Assembly: GCA_035656335.1 (NCBI GenBank)
Contig: DASRSS010000333.1
Span: forward strand, 1 to 5,928
Direction: 5' to 3'
Length of the DNA stretch: 5,928 nucleotides
From: DASRSS01 sp035656335
GTDB taxonomy: Bacteria; Actinomycetota; Actinomycetes; Mycobacteriales; Jatrophihabitantaceae
Below the pieces are notes generated by a model that was not told the origin of the DNA, did no database searches, and was given only the letters and a program-made list of their open reading frames with translations. Both the position numbers and the translations under genes were made by a program. The stretch's first letter is position 1; every line of letters begins with the position of its first letter. Positions 1 to 5,928 of the stretch are shown here, one piece after another.

Positions 1-270
1 GGGCTGTGATCCAGGCGCCGGAGCCCCGACGGCGGCCGCCGCACGCGAGCGGGCGGCGTCGCGCAGGATCCGTGCCCACAGCCACAGCGCGAAGAGCGTG
101 AACGCCCACCACTGCAGCGCGTAGCCGAAATTCTGCAGCGAGAAGTGCTTGCTGTCCGAGACGTCCAGCTGCCAGCGACCGAGGAGCACCATGGTCACCG
201 CGGCCGCGAGCACGAGGACATGACCGAAGACCCACTTGGGGGCAAGGGCGAATCGGTACGCGCGCGGCAC
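1..270 (-). CDS. Small two-helix membrane protein, SURF1-like N-terminus (partial)
   Basis: This frame starts with GTG at 270 and stays open to the window edge, so only the first 90 residues are visible. An in-frame TGA lies one codon before the GTG (276-274), so translation cannot start further upstream. Visible features are a short basic N-terminus (PRAYRFAL, PKW), a hydrophobic helix at about residues 14-31 ending in GRWQLDVSDSKHFSLQNFGY, a second aromatic-rich helix at about 51-69 (ALQWWAFTLFALWLW), then a basic and Ala-rich stretch. The first helix followed by a G-x-WQL motif resembles the start of SURF1-type proteins. The second helix follows after only about 20 residues, whereas SURF1 has a long extracytoplasmic domain there, so I infer a short actinobacterial membrane protein of unknown role and not a true SURF1. 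It begins 14 bp after the S53 peptidase stop with no clear ribosome-binding site, which suggests co-transcription. I do not know its function. Confidence 0.72.
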   Translation of the reverse strand, partial: MPRAYRFALAPKWVFGHVLVLAAAVTMVLLGRWQLDVSDSKHFSLQNFGYALQWWAFTLFALWLWARILRDAARSRAAAAVGAPAPGSQP

Positions 271-284
271 GCGTCAACGGTACG

Positions 285-2144
285 TCAGCGGACGTCGACG
301 ACGACCGAGACGCTCACCTGGCGGTGCAGGCTGTCGTGCGCGGTCAGCGTGATCCGGTGCTTTCCGGGCTCGGCGAACCGGTGCGTGACGAGCGTGACGT
401 GCTTGCGGATCGTGGCCTTCGAACCGTCGTGCCAGCGCCAGACGTAGCCGGTGAGCTTGGCGATCGTGTCGGTGAAGTGCACGGCCCGGTAGTGCACCAG
501 GTGCCCGGCGTACACGACCTTGGGCGTGCGGATGCCGACGCTCGGGAAGGCCGAGCGCAGCAGCCGCACCATGTTCGGCGTGCCCACGCCGCTCGGGCCG
601 TCGTAGCCCTTCGCCGCGTTGCACTGGGTGTTCTGCGCGATGGTCTTCTCGTCCGGGTGCAGCGGGTGGTAGCTGTAGCTGCAGTCCAGCTTGCCGAGCG
701 GCGACTTGTCGTCGGCGTAGATGATGTTGTTCGGGTTGCCGGTGTCGCCCTCCGGCAGCAGCGCCTGCACGCCCGCCGAGCAGTCGGTGGTGTCGTCGCC
801 GCCGCAGAAGCCGTTGCCGCCGGAGCGCACGTCGTACGCCCAGAACGGGTGGTACTTGTAGTTCAGATACAACGACTCGGCCGGGTACGGGACGCCGTGG
901 CCGCCGCCGGCCAGGCCGTACATGCCCGCGATCAGCGGCGCGGACAGCGAGGTGCCGCCGATGACCTGCCACGCGTCGTGCGTCGGATCGTTCTGCGACG
1001 GCGCGAACACCGAGTATCCGGTGGCCGGGTCGCCGACCACGGAGATGTCACCGGACATGCGCCGCGTGCCGCACCCCGTGTTCGCGTAGCCCGCCGCGGA
1101 CGCCTGCCAGGCCGGCGCTTTGAAGTGCGCGCTGCAGCCGCCGCCGGACGCGCCGGGGAACACGCCCTCGTCCTTCTTCGCCCAGCCCACGGAGTTGTGC
1201 GGGCCGTCGCCGTTCCACACCGTCTCGCTGGCGCGCGAACCGTCCGCGTTCAGGGTGAGCGTGGTTCCGCCGACCGCCACGACAGACGGCAGCGACGCCG
1301 GCGCGTTGGGCTGGTTGTCGGAGTAGCCGCCCTGGTTCACGAAGTCCCAGTCGTACCAGCCGTCGTCGCCGGTCGCGGCGGTGATCACCACGCCGTGGTG
1401 CCGGTAGGCCGCGCGGATGGTGGCGGACGCACCCGCCTCGGGGCCGCCGTAGGAGTTGCTGACCACGTCCGCGCCGAGCCGGACCGCGGTGTTCTCGGCC
1501 TTGGCCAGGTTGCCGTTGGACGCGTTCTTGGCCTCGACGAGCAGGATCTTGCACTGGTTGCACATGCCGCGCACGGCCTGCACGTCCAGCGCGGTCTCGA
1601 CCGCCCAGCCCCAGTTGGTCTTGGGCAGCGTGCCGCCGCCGGACTGGTTCACGACCTGCAGGCTCTGCTTCGTCTCGGTCGGCAGCCCGTACTGGCGGTC
1701 GAACTGGTTCAGCTCGTGCCGGATCCGCGGGCTGTTGTACGCGTCGACGACGGCCACGGTCGCGGTCGTGTGCGCGTCGGTCGTCAGCCGATAGACCTTG
1801 GCGAGGTCAGCGGGGCTGTAGCCGTTGTGCGGGCCGTGGGCACCAACGACGGTGCGGTACGGGACGGCGCCCGCGGTGCCCTTGGGCACGTCCACCCGGC
1901 GAAGGGCCAGGCAGCTCGAGTCGCCCAGCTTCGCGGCGCGGCACAGCGGCTGCATCCGGGCGTAGTGGAGGGCACCCTGGCCATCCGAAGCCTGGCCGGA
2001 CGATCTCGGCAGGACGGAACCCGTCGCGGCGCTCGCCGGGGCGGCCAGGCCGAGCGCGACGGCGGCCGCGGTGGCCAACAGCGCGATCGCGGCATGTCCG
2101 CGGCGCTTGCCGTGCCGTCGCCGCACTGCGGGCATTTCGCCCAT
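285..2144 (-). CDS. Secreted S53 (sedolisin-type) serine-carboxyl peptidase with C-terminal PKD-like domain
   Basis: This 619-residue protein is predicted to be an exported endopeptidase. A basic n-region (RRRHGKRR), a hydrophobic core at about 18-34 and an ASA-A site near residue 39 form a signal peptide; the twin arginines make Tat export possible, but Sec is equally likely. The S53 catalytic set is visible: Glu183 and Asp187 in ETALD, oxyanion Asp260 in ATGDDG, and nucleophile Ser399 in GGTSLSAP. The C-terminal calcium site fits YDVRSGGNG (Asp438) and GYDGPSGVGTP (Asp515). The catalytic domain begins near GYSPADL (109), so the propeptide is only about 65 residues, much shorter than in classical sedolisins; such short forms are known in actinobacteria. 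Ten cysteines, including a CxxC at 195/198, suit an extracellular fold. Residues 541-619 (WRWHDGS, then HRFAEPGKHRITLTAHDS) look like a PKD domain, often used to bind polymers or surfaces. ATG 2144 was chosen because GGAGGA sits 6 nt upstream; an in-frame ATG at 2279 would overlap folA and lacks the signal peptide position. Confidence 0.93.
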   Translation of the reverse strand: MGEMPAVRRRHGKRRGHAAIALLATAAAVALGLAAPASAATGSVLPRSSGQASDGQGALHYARMQPLCRAAKLGDSSCLALRRVDVPKGTAGAVPYRTVVGAHGPHNGYSPADLAKVYRLTTDAHTTATVAVVDAYNSPRIRHELNQFDRQYGLPTETKQSLQVVNQSGGGTLPKTNWGWAVETALDVQAVRGMCNQCKILLVEAKNASNGNLAKAENTAVRLGADVVSNSYGGPEAGASATIRAAYRHHGVVITAATGDDGWYDWDFVNQGGYSDNQPNAPASLPSVVAVGGTTLTLNADGSRASETVWNGDGPHNSVGWAKKDEGVFPGASGGGCSAHFKAPAWQASAAGYANTGCGTRRMSGDISVVGDPATGYSVFAPSQNDPTHDAWQVIGGTSLSAPLIAGMYGLAGGGHGVPYPAESLYLNYKYHPFWAYDVRSGGNGFCGGDDTTDCSAGVQALLPEGDTGNPNNIIYADDKSPLGKLDCSYSYHPLHPDEKTIAQNTQCNAAKGYDGPSGVGTPNMVRLLRSAFPSVGIRTPKVVYAGHLVHYRAVHFTDTIAKLTGYVWRWHDGSKATIRKHVTLVTHRFAEPGKHRITLTAHDSLHRQVSVSVVVDVR

Positions 2145-2150
2145 GGCCGA

Positions 2151-2156
2151 TCCTCC
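2151..2156 (-). promoter_or_regulatory. Ribosome-binding site of the S53 peptidase
   Basis: GGAGGA on the minus strand, 6 nt before ATG 2144. It is the only strong Shine-Dalgarno sequence in the window. It decides the start against the upstream in-frame ATG at 2279 and the downstream ATG at 2135. Confidence 0.85.
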
Positions 2157-2179
2157 AACGCGAGCTCGTCGCACAAGCA

Positions 2180-2213
2180 GGAGTTCAGCCGTGCTCGGCG
2201 GGTGACAAACTCC
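2180..2213 (-). terminator. Stem-loop between folA and the S53 peptidase (possible attenuator or terminator)
   Basis: In the 77-bp gap, 8 nt after the folA stop, the minus strand reads GGAGTT (2213-2208) and AACTCC (2185-2180), a perfect 6-bp inverted repeat that two G-U pairs can extend to 8. Nested inside, after a 6-nt bulge, is GCCG-AGCA-CGGC (2199-2188). Together they make a bulged hairpin. There is no T-run after it, so a classical Rho-independent terminator is unlikely, but actinomycete terminators often lack one. It could separate peptidase expression from thyA-folA, or stabilise the 3' end of the folate transcript. The role is inferred from position only. Confidence 0.35.
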
Positions 2214-2221
2214 AGTGTGCC

Positions 2222-2704
2222 TTAGCTTCGGCTCAACGAGCGAAAACGGTAGTGCAATCCGGTGCCGGATTTCTCCCAACTCTCAGCGAAGTCCGGATCG
2301 GGCCGCCACTGCGTCCCGAGGCGCGGCGCGTACGCGTCCCCCACGAACGCCTCGCGCAGCTCGGTGATCACCAGCCGGTCGGCGTGCGGCAGCGCGGCGC
2401 GGTACACCTCGGCCCCGCCGATCACCCACACGTCGGGGTGCGCGGCGAAGGCGTCGGCCAGGCTGTGCACGGTCTCGGCGCCGCCGGCCGTCCAGCCCCG
2501 ATCGCGGGTGAGGACGAGGTTGCGCCGGCCGGGCAGCGGACGGAACCGGGGCGGCAGCGAGTCCCACGTGCGCCGGCCCATCAACACGGTGTGCCCACGG
2601 GTGAGCTCGCGGAAGTGCGCGAGGTCCTCGGGCAGGTGCCACGGCAGCGCGCCGTCGCGGCCGATCACGCCGTTGGCCGCCTCGGCCCAGACGAGTCCGA
2701 TCAC
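2222..2704 (-). CDS. folA: Dihydrofolate reductase
   Basis: This 160-residue cytosolic enzyme reduces 7,8-dihydrofolate to tetrahydrofolate with NADPH and is the target of trimethoprim and methotrexate. The family signature is complete: GVIGRDGALPWHLPEDLAHF (11 onward, after Asn11) holds Trp22 and the catalytic acid Asp27. GRRTWDSLP (43-51) and PLPGRRN (56-62) contribute NADPH contacts and the Arg60 that binds the folate glutamate. WVIGGAEVY (93-101) is the second cofactor loop. Length and motifs match mycobacterial DfrA closely. The start is GTG at 2704, 7 bp after the thyA stop, with no Shine-Dalgarno sequence, so translation is probably coupled to thyA. The pairing makes sense because ThyA generates the dihydrofolate that this enzyme recycles. 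The name dfrA is equally used in actinobacteria. The last 25 or so codons are richer in A/T than the rest. Confidence 0.97.
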   Translation of the reverse strand: MIGLVWAEAANGVIGRDGALPWHLPEDLAHFRELTRGHTVLMGRRTWDSLPPRFRPLPGRRNLVLTRDRGWTAGGAETVHSLADAFAAHPDVWVIGGAEVYRAALPHADRLVITELREAFVGDAYAPRLGTQWRPDPDFAESWEKSGTGLHYRFRSLSRS

Positions 2705-2711
2705 GCCGGGC

Positions 2712-3515
<804 letters not shown>

Positions 3516-3521
3516 GGGTGC

Positions 3522-3527
3522 ACCCTA
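3522..3527 (-). promoter_or_regulatory. Candidate -10 element of the thyA-folA unit (TAGGGT)
   Basis: TAGGGT on the minus strand is followed by 6 nt (gcaccc) and then ATG 3515. TANNNT at this distance before a start codon is the known signature of leaderless actinobacterial genes, with transcription starting at or next to the A of ATG. The -35 position at 17-nt spacing reads GTAACC and has no consensus. This is inferred from position and sequence only. Confidence 0.5.
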
Positions 3528-3547
3528 ACCCGGCTGCGCCGCGCGGT

Positions 3548-3553
3548 TACGGT
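3548..3553 (+). promoter_or_regulatory. Candidate -10 element of the S9 peptidase gene (TACGGT)
   Basis: TACGGT is followed by 6 nt (ggcacg) and then GTG 3560, mirroring the arrangement at thyA. It would place the transcription start on the GTG, giving a leaderless mRNA. The alternative is a leadered transcript using the weak CGGTGG just before the start as a ribosome-binding site. The -35 position at 17-nt spacing reads CTAACC. Confidence 0.48.
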
Positions 3554-3559
3554 GGCACG

Positions 3560-5554
3560 GTGAGCGACTTCGACGACTTCGACTCGTACCTGTCCCTGGC
3601 CCGCGTCACCGAGCTGACCCTCTCCCCGGACGGGACGCGGCTGGTGGCCACGATCGCGCAGCTGAACGCGGACGGCGACAAGTTCGTCAGCGCGCTGTGG
3701 GAGCTGGACGCGTCCGGCCAGGACGACGCCCGGCGGCTGACCCGGTCGAAGCAGGGCGAGTCCGGTGCGCGGTTCGCGCCGGACTCCTCGCTGCTGTTCG
3801 TGTCCAAACGTGAGGGCGCGGACGACGAGCCGCCCGCGCTATGGCGGCTGCCCGCGGCCGGCGGCGAGGCGGAGCGGGTGCTGACCCGTCCCGGCGGCGT
3901 GTCCGCGGTGCGCTTCGGGCGCGACTCCTCGTGCGCGGTGATCGTCACCGAGCAGCTGTCGAGCAGCTCCGATCCCGCGGACGACGAGCAGCGGCGCAAG
4001 GCCCGCAAGGACCTCAAGGTGGCGGCCACCCTGCACACCGCCTCCCCGATCCGCTACTGGGACCACGACCTCGGCCCGGGCGAGGTGCACCTGCAGCTGC
4101 TGCCGGCGCTGGACGCGTCCGACGGCGACCTGACGCCGGTCGAGCTCACGCCCGCGCCCGGCCGCGCGCTGGACGAGACGTCGTTCGTGATCACGCCGGA
4201 CGGCTCGACCGTGGTCACCAGCTGGAACGTGGCCGACGAGCCGGGCTATCCGCGGCCGCAGCTGGTGGCGATCGACACCGCGACCGGCGAGCGGCGCGTG
4301 CTGGCCGACGACCCCGCGATGTTCTTCGAGCAGCCCGCGGTCTCGCCGGACGGCGGGCAGGTGGTGTGCGTGCGGATGCGCGACACGACGTACGACGACC
4401 CGCCGGCGTACTCGCTGTGGCTGGTGGACCTCGCCACCGGCGACGGGCGCGAGCTGGTGGCCGACCCGGACCTCTGGCCGGGCGAACCGCAGTTCAGCGC
4501 GGACGGTTCGTCGATCTTCTTCCTGGCGGACGAGGACGGGCACCGTCCGGTGTTCCGGCTGGACCTCGCCACCGAGCAGATCACCCGGGTGACCGCGTCC
4601 GGCCACTACACGAACCTGCTGGTTTCCCCTGATGGGGAAAGCCTGTTCGCGCTGCGCGACCACGTCGACAGCCCGCCCGCGCCGGTGCGATTGGACGCGT
4701 CGGGCGCCGACGCCGAGGCCCAGCCGCTGCCCGCTCCCGGGACGGCCGAGCTGCCCGGGCACATCGAGCGGATCAGCACCACCGCGGACGACGGCACGAA
4801 GATCAGCGCCTGGCTGGCGCTGCCGTCCGGAACGTCGGCGAGCAAGCGCGCGCCGCTGCTGCTGTGGATCCACGGCGGCCCACTGAGCTCGTGGAACAGC
4901 TGGAGCTGGCGGTGGAACCCGTGGCTGATGGTGGCGCGCGGCTACGCGGTGCTGCTGCCCGACCCGGCGTTCTCGACCGGCTACGGCGCGAACATGGTCG
5001 CGCGCGGCTGGGGGCAGTGGGGCGGCAACCCGTTCACGGACCTGATGGCGATCACCGACGCCGCCGAGGCGCGTCCGGACATCGACGAGACGCGGACGGC
5101 CGCGATGGGCGGCTCGTACGGCGGCTATATGGCGAACTGGGTCGCGGGGCACACCGACCGTTTCCGCTGCATCGTCACGCACGCGAGCCTGTGGGCGCTC
5201 GAGCAGTTCATCGGCACGACGGACGTGCCCGCCTACTGGGCGCGCGAGTGGGGGCTGCCGACCGAGCGGCCGGAGCGGTACGCGCAGTGGTCGCCGCACC
5301 TGTTCGCCGACAAGATCGTCACGCCGATGCTGGTCGTCCACGGCGACAAGGACTATCGCGTGCCGGTCGGCGAGGCGCTGCGGCTGTGGTGGGACCTGCA
5401 GCGGCTCGGCGTCGACTCGCGCTACCTCTACTTCCCGGACGAGGGGCACTGGGTACTCAAGCCCGGCAACGCGCGCGTCTGGTACGAGACCGTGTGGGCC
5501 TGGCTCGCGCAGCACGTCCACGGCGAACCGTGGCGCCAGCCCGGGCTGCTCTGA
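3560..5554 (+). CDS. Cytosolic S9-family serine peptidase (acylaminoacyl-peptidase/DPP-like)
   Basis: This 664-residue enzyme should cleave short peptides from the N-terminus (acyl-amino acids or dipeptides); the exact specificity cannot be read from sequence. It has no signal peptide or membrane segment, so it acts in the cytoplasm. The N-terminal half is a beta-propeller with seven PD40-type strands: LSPDG (21), FAPDS (72), FGRDS (119), ITPDG (about 211), VSPDG (about 261), FSADG (about 312) and VSPDG (about 355). The larger gap after blade 3 holds a charged insert (134-153, SSSSDPADDEQRRKARKDLK). The catalytic alpha/beta-hydrolase domain follows from about 400: HGGP (438-441), nucleophile Ser519 in GGSYGGYM, Asp598 in HGDKDYRVP and His630 in DEGHW. 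The spacing of 79 and 32 residues matches DPP4 (S630, D708, H740). GTG 3560 was chosen over in-frame GTG 3518 because the latter leaves 2 bp to divergent thyA and adds a Pro/Gly-rich tail unlike the family. Confidence 0.93.
   Translation: MSDFDDFDSYLSLARVTELTLSPDGTRLVATIAQLNADGDKFVSALWELDASGQDDARRLTRSKQGESGARFAPDSSLLFVSKREGADDEPPALWRLPAAGGEAERVLTRPGGVSAVRFGRDSSCAVIVTEQLSSSSDPADDEQRRKARKDLKVAATLHTASPIRYWDHDLGPGEVHLQLLPALDASDGDLTPVELTPAPGRALDETSFVITPDGSTVVTSWNVADEPGYPRPQLVAIDTATGERRVLADDPAMFFEQPAVSPDGGQVVCVRMRDTTYDDPPAYSLWLVDLATGDGRELVADPDLWPGEPQFSADGSSIFFLADEDGHRPVFRLDLATEQITRVTASGHYTNLLVSPDGESLFALRDHVDSPPAPVRLDASGADAEAQPLPAPGTAELPGHIERISTTADDGTKISAWLALPSGTSASKRAPLLLWIHGGPLSSWNSWSWRWNPWLMVARGYAVLLPDPAFSTGYGANMVARGWGQWGGNPFTDLMAITDAAEARPDIDETRTAAMGGSYGGYMANWVAGHTDRFRCIVTHASLWALEQFIGTTDVPAYWAREWGLPTERPERYAQWSPHLFADKIVTPMLVVHGDKDYRVPVGEALRLWWDLQRLGVDSRYLYFPDEGHWVLKPGNARVWYETVWAWLAQHVHGEPWRQPGLL
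4623..4640. repeat. Perfect 7-bp palindrome with 4-nt loop inside the S9 gene
   Basis: TTTCCCC-TGAT-GGGGAAA is a perfect inverted repeat inside blade 7 of the propeller. It encodes VSPDGES with GTT, CCT, GAT, GGG and GAA, codons that are uncommon in this gene. The same kind of blade motif elsewhere is written with GC-ending codons (for example gtc tcg ccg gac ggc near 4341). It could be a hairpin in the mRNA or a DNA-binding site; no function is known to me. Confidence 0.6.
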
Positions 5555-5607
5555 CCGTCCCGTTGTGCGATCAGCACCTCGCGCAGCGTTAGCGGGCGCG
5601 TCCGGCC

Positions 5608-5634
5608 AGCAGTGAGCGTGGATTGCTCGCTGCT
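5608..5634 (+). terminator. Terminator-like hairpin after the S9 peptidase
   Basis: AGCAGTGAGC (5608-5617) and GCTCGCTGCT (5625-5634) form a 10-bp stem in RNA with one U-G wobble and a 7-nt loop (GTGGATT), 53 nt after the peptidase stop. No T-run follows, which is common for actinomycete terminators. Position and stem quality support an intrinsic terminator or an mRNA 3'-end stabiliser. Confidence 0.5.
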
Positions 5635-5722
5635 CGCGAGGCAGTCCAGGCCGATACGCACACGTCGACCTGCCGGCCCGCTGCTCCGTTGCTCGCGCTT
5701 GACGCGTATGCCGCATCGTCGG

Positions 5723-5770
5723 CCTCGGCGAGACTGCCCGTCGGCTGCGCGGTCACCTCGGCGAGACTGC
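5723..5770. repeat. 15-bp direct repeat, period 33 bp
   Basis: CCTCGGCGAGACTGC occurs at 5723-5737 and again identically at 5756-5770. The 33-bp period equals 11 codons and gives a repeated SLAE in the open minus-strand frame, so it could be either an internal protein repeat or a non-coding duplication. Confidence 0.7.
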
Positions 5771-5832
5771 GCGCAGCGATCTTCGCGTCCTGCTTGCGCT
5801 GTCGACTCGCTTTGAGCTCATGTTGCACTCTT

Positions 5833-5872
5833 CGGCGGCGACGGCGGATGGCGTCGTTCGTCGTCGCCGCCG
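5833..5872. repeat. GC-rich inverted repeat with 11-bp arms
   Basis: CGGCGGCGACG (5833-5843) and CGTCGCCGCCG (5862-5872) are perfect inverted copies around an 18-bp loop. The arms are built of CGG-like triplets, so alternative pairings exist and chance in GC-rich DNA is a real possibility. It could act as a bidirectional terminator between the S9 gene and whatever lies to the right. Confidence 0.4.
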
Positions 5873-5928
5873 TCTCGCCTTGGGTCCGTGGTCGCGTCCT
5901 TCGCAGCGACGGGGACGGTTTCTCGCCG

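Larger units (their letters stand above)
3521..3554. repeat. Inverted repeat between divergent thyA and S9 peptidase
   Basis: CACCCTAACC (3521-3530) and GGTTACGGTG (3545-3554) are inverted copies matching at 9 of 10 positions across a 14-bp spacer. The centre (3537.5) is 22.5 bp from the first base of each start codon. Each arm contains one gene's candidate -10 and overlaps the other gene's -35 position. It may be an operator read by a dimeric regulator, or simply the result of two face-to-face promoters. Confidence 0.55.
5555..5928. other. 374-bp 3' region without a supportable gene
   Basis: No frame here gives a recognisable protein. A minus-strand frame is open from the window edge (5928) to a TAA at 5589; it has an Arg run and Ala-rich, low-complexity sequence and about 73% G/C at third positions, lower than the clear genes by eye. 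It could be the 3' end of a gene entering from the right or chance. On the plus strand an ATG at 5848 opens a 27-codon frame running off the edge (MASFVVAAVSPW), and another starts at 5820; both are too short to judge. The region also holds the hairpin at 5608, the direct repeat at 5723 and the inverted repeat at 5833. It could be a decayed gene or an intergenic spacer. Confidence 0.5.

Noticed and set aside
2182..2208. TTGTCA (2208-2203) as the -35 of a promoter for the S53 peptidase
   Set aside because: No acceptable -10 follows at 16-18 nt; the nearest candidate (TGAACT) is poor and badly spaced.
324..2225. A 633-codon open frame on the plus strand opposite the S53 peptidase
   Set aside because: It is antisense to a gene with a complete catalytic set, and its translation is low-complexity R/V/A/G-rich. 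Long antisense frames are expected in GC-rich DNA.
2145..2279. An N-terminal extension of the S53 peptidase starting at ATG 2279
   Set aside because: It would overlap folA by about 58 bp, place 45 extra residues before the signal peptide and ignore the strong GGAGGA site before 2144.
3518..3559. An upstream GTG start for the S9 peptidase at 3518
   Set aside because: It would leave 2 bp between divergent starts, remove both promoter elements and add a 14-residue tail (HPNPAAPRGYGG) unlike family N-termini.
5428..5661. A 77-codon minus-strand frame (RIGLDCLASSEQ, LTLREVLIAQRDG) overlapping the 3' end of the S9 gene
   Set aside because: Its first half looks mildly protein-like, but the second half is plain antisense to the peptidase C-terminus and no family is recognised.
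3839..5716. A 625-codon open frame on the minus strand opposite the S9 peptidase
   Set aside because: It is antisense to a gene with an intact Ser/Asp/His triad, and its translation is Arg/Val/Gly-rich with no domain.

Overview
The window is high-GC DNA (roughly 70% G+C). It has strong G/C preference at third codon positions, GTG starts and little Shine-Dalgarno sequence, which points to an actinomycete. The gene order and the short-propeptide sedolisin would suit Pseudonocardiales or a related group, but that placement is an impression and not a measurement.

Layout: four genes run leftward (minus strand) and one runs rightward. Reading leftward from position 3515 they are thyA (thymidylate synthase), folA (dihydrofolate reductase, 7 bp after thyA), a secreted S53/sedolisin-type endopeptidase with a C-terminal PKD-like domain (77 bp after folA), and the start of a small two-helix membrane protein that runs off the left edge (14 bp after the peptidase). 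A cytosolic S9-family serine peptidase (seven-bladed propeller plus alpha/beta-hydrolase domain) diverges from thyA at 3560. The last 374 bp (5555-5928) hold no gene I can support. They contain a terminator-like hairpin, a 15-bp direct repeat, a GC-rich inverted repeat and several weak open frames.

Function: ThyA converts dUMP to dTMP and oxidises methylene-tetrahydrofolate to dihydrofolate. DHFR reduces the dihydrofolate back, so the thyA-folA pair is a closed dTMP-supply cycle. The two peptidases act in different compartments: the S53 enzyme carries a signal peptide and the S9 enzyme has none. Nothing here links them mechanistically to folate metabolism.

The most interesting regulatory structure is the 44-bp gap between thyA and the S9 peptidase. 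Each start codon is preceded at exactly 6 nt by a TANNNT hexamer (TAGGGT for thyA, TACGGT for the peptidase). The hexamers lie in a 9/10 inverted repeat whose centre is equidistant from both starts. This looks like a compact divergent pair of promoters giving leaderless or nearly leaderless mRNAs. A second oddity is a perfect 7-bp palindrome inside the S9 gene written in A/T-ending codons that are otherwise uncommon there. I see no clear novel defence, mobile or RNA system in the window.
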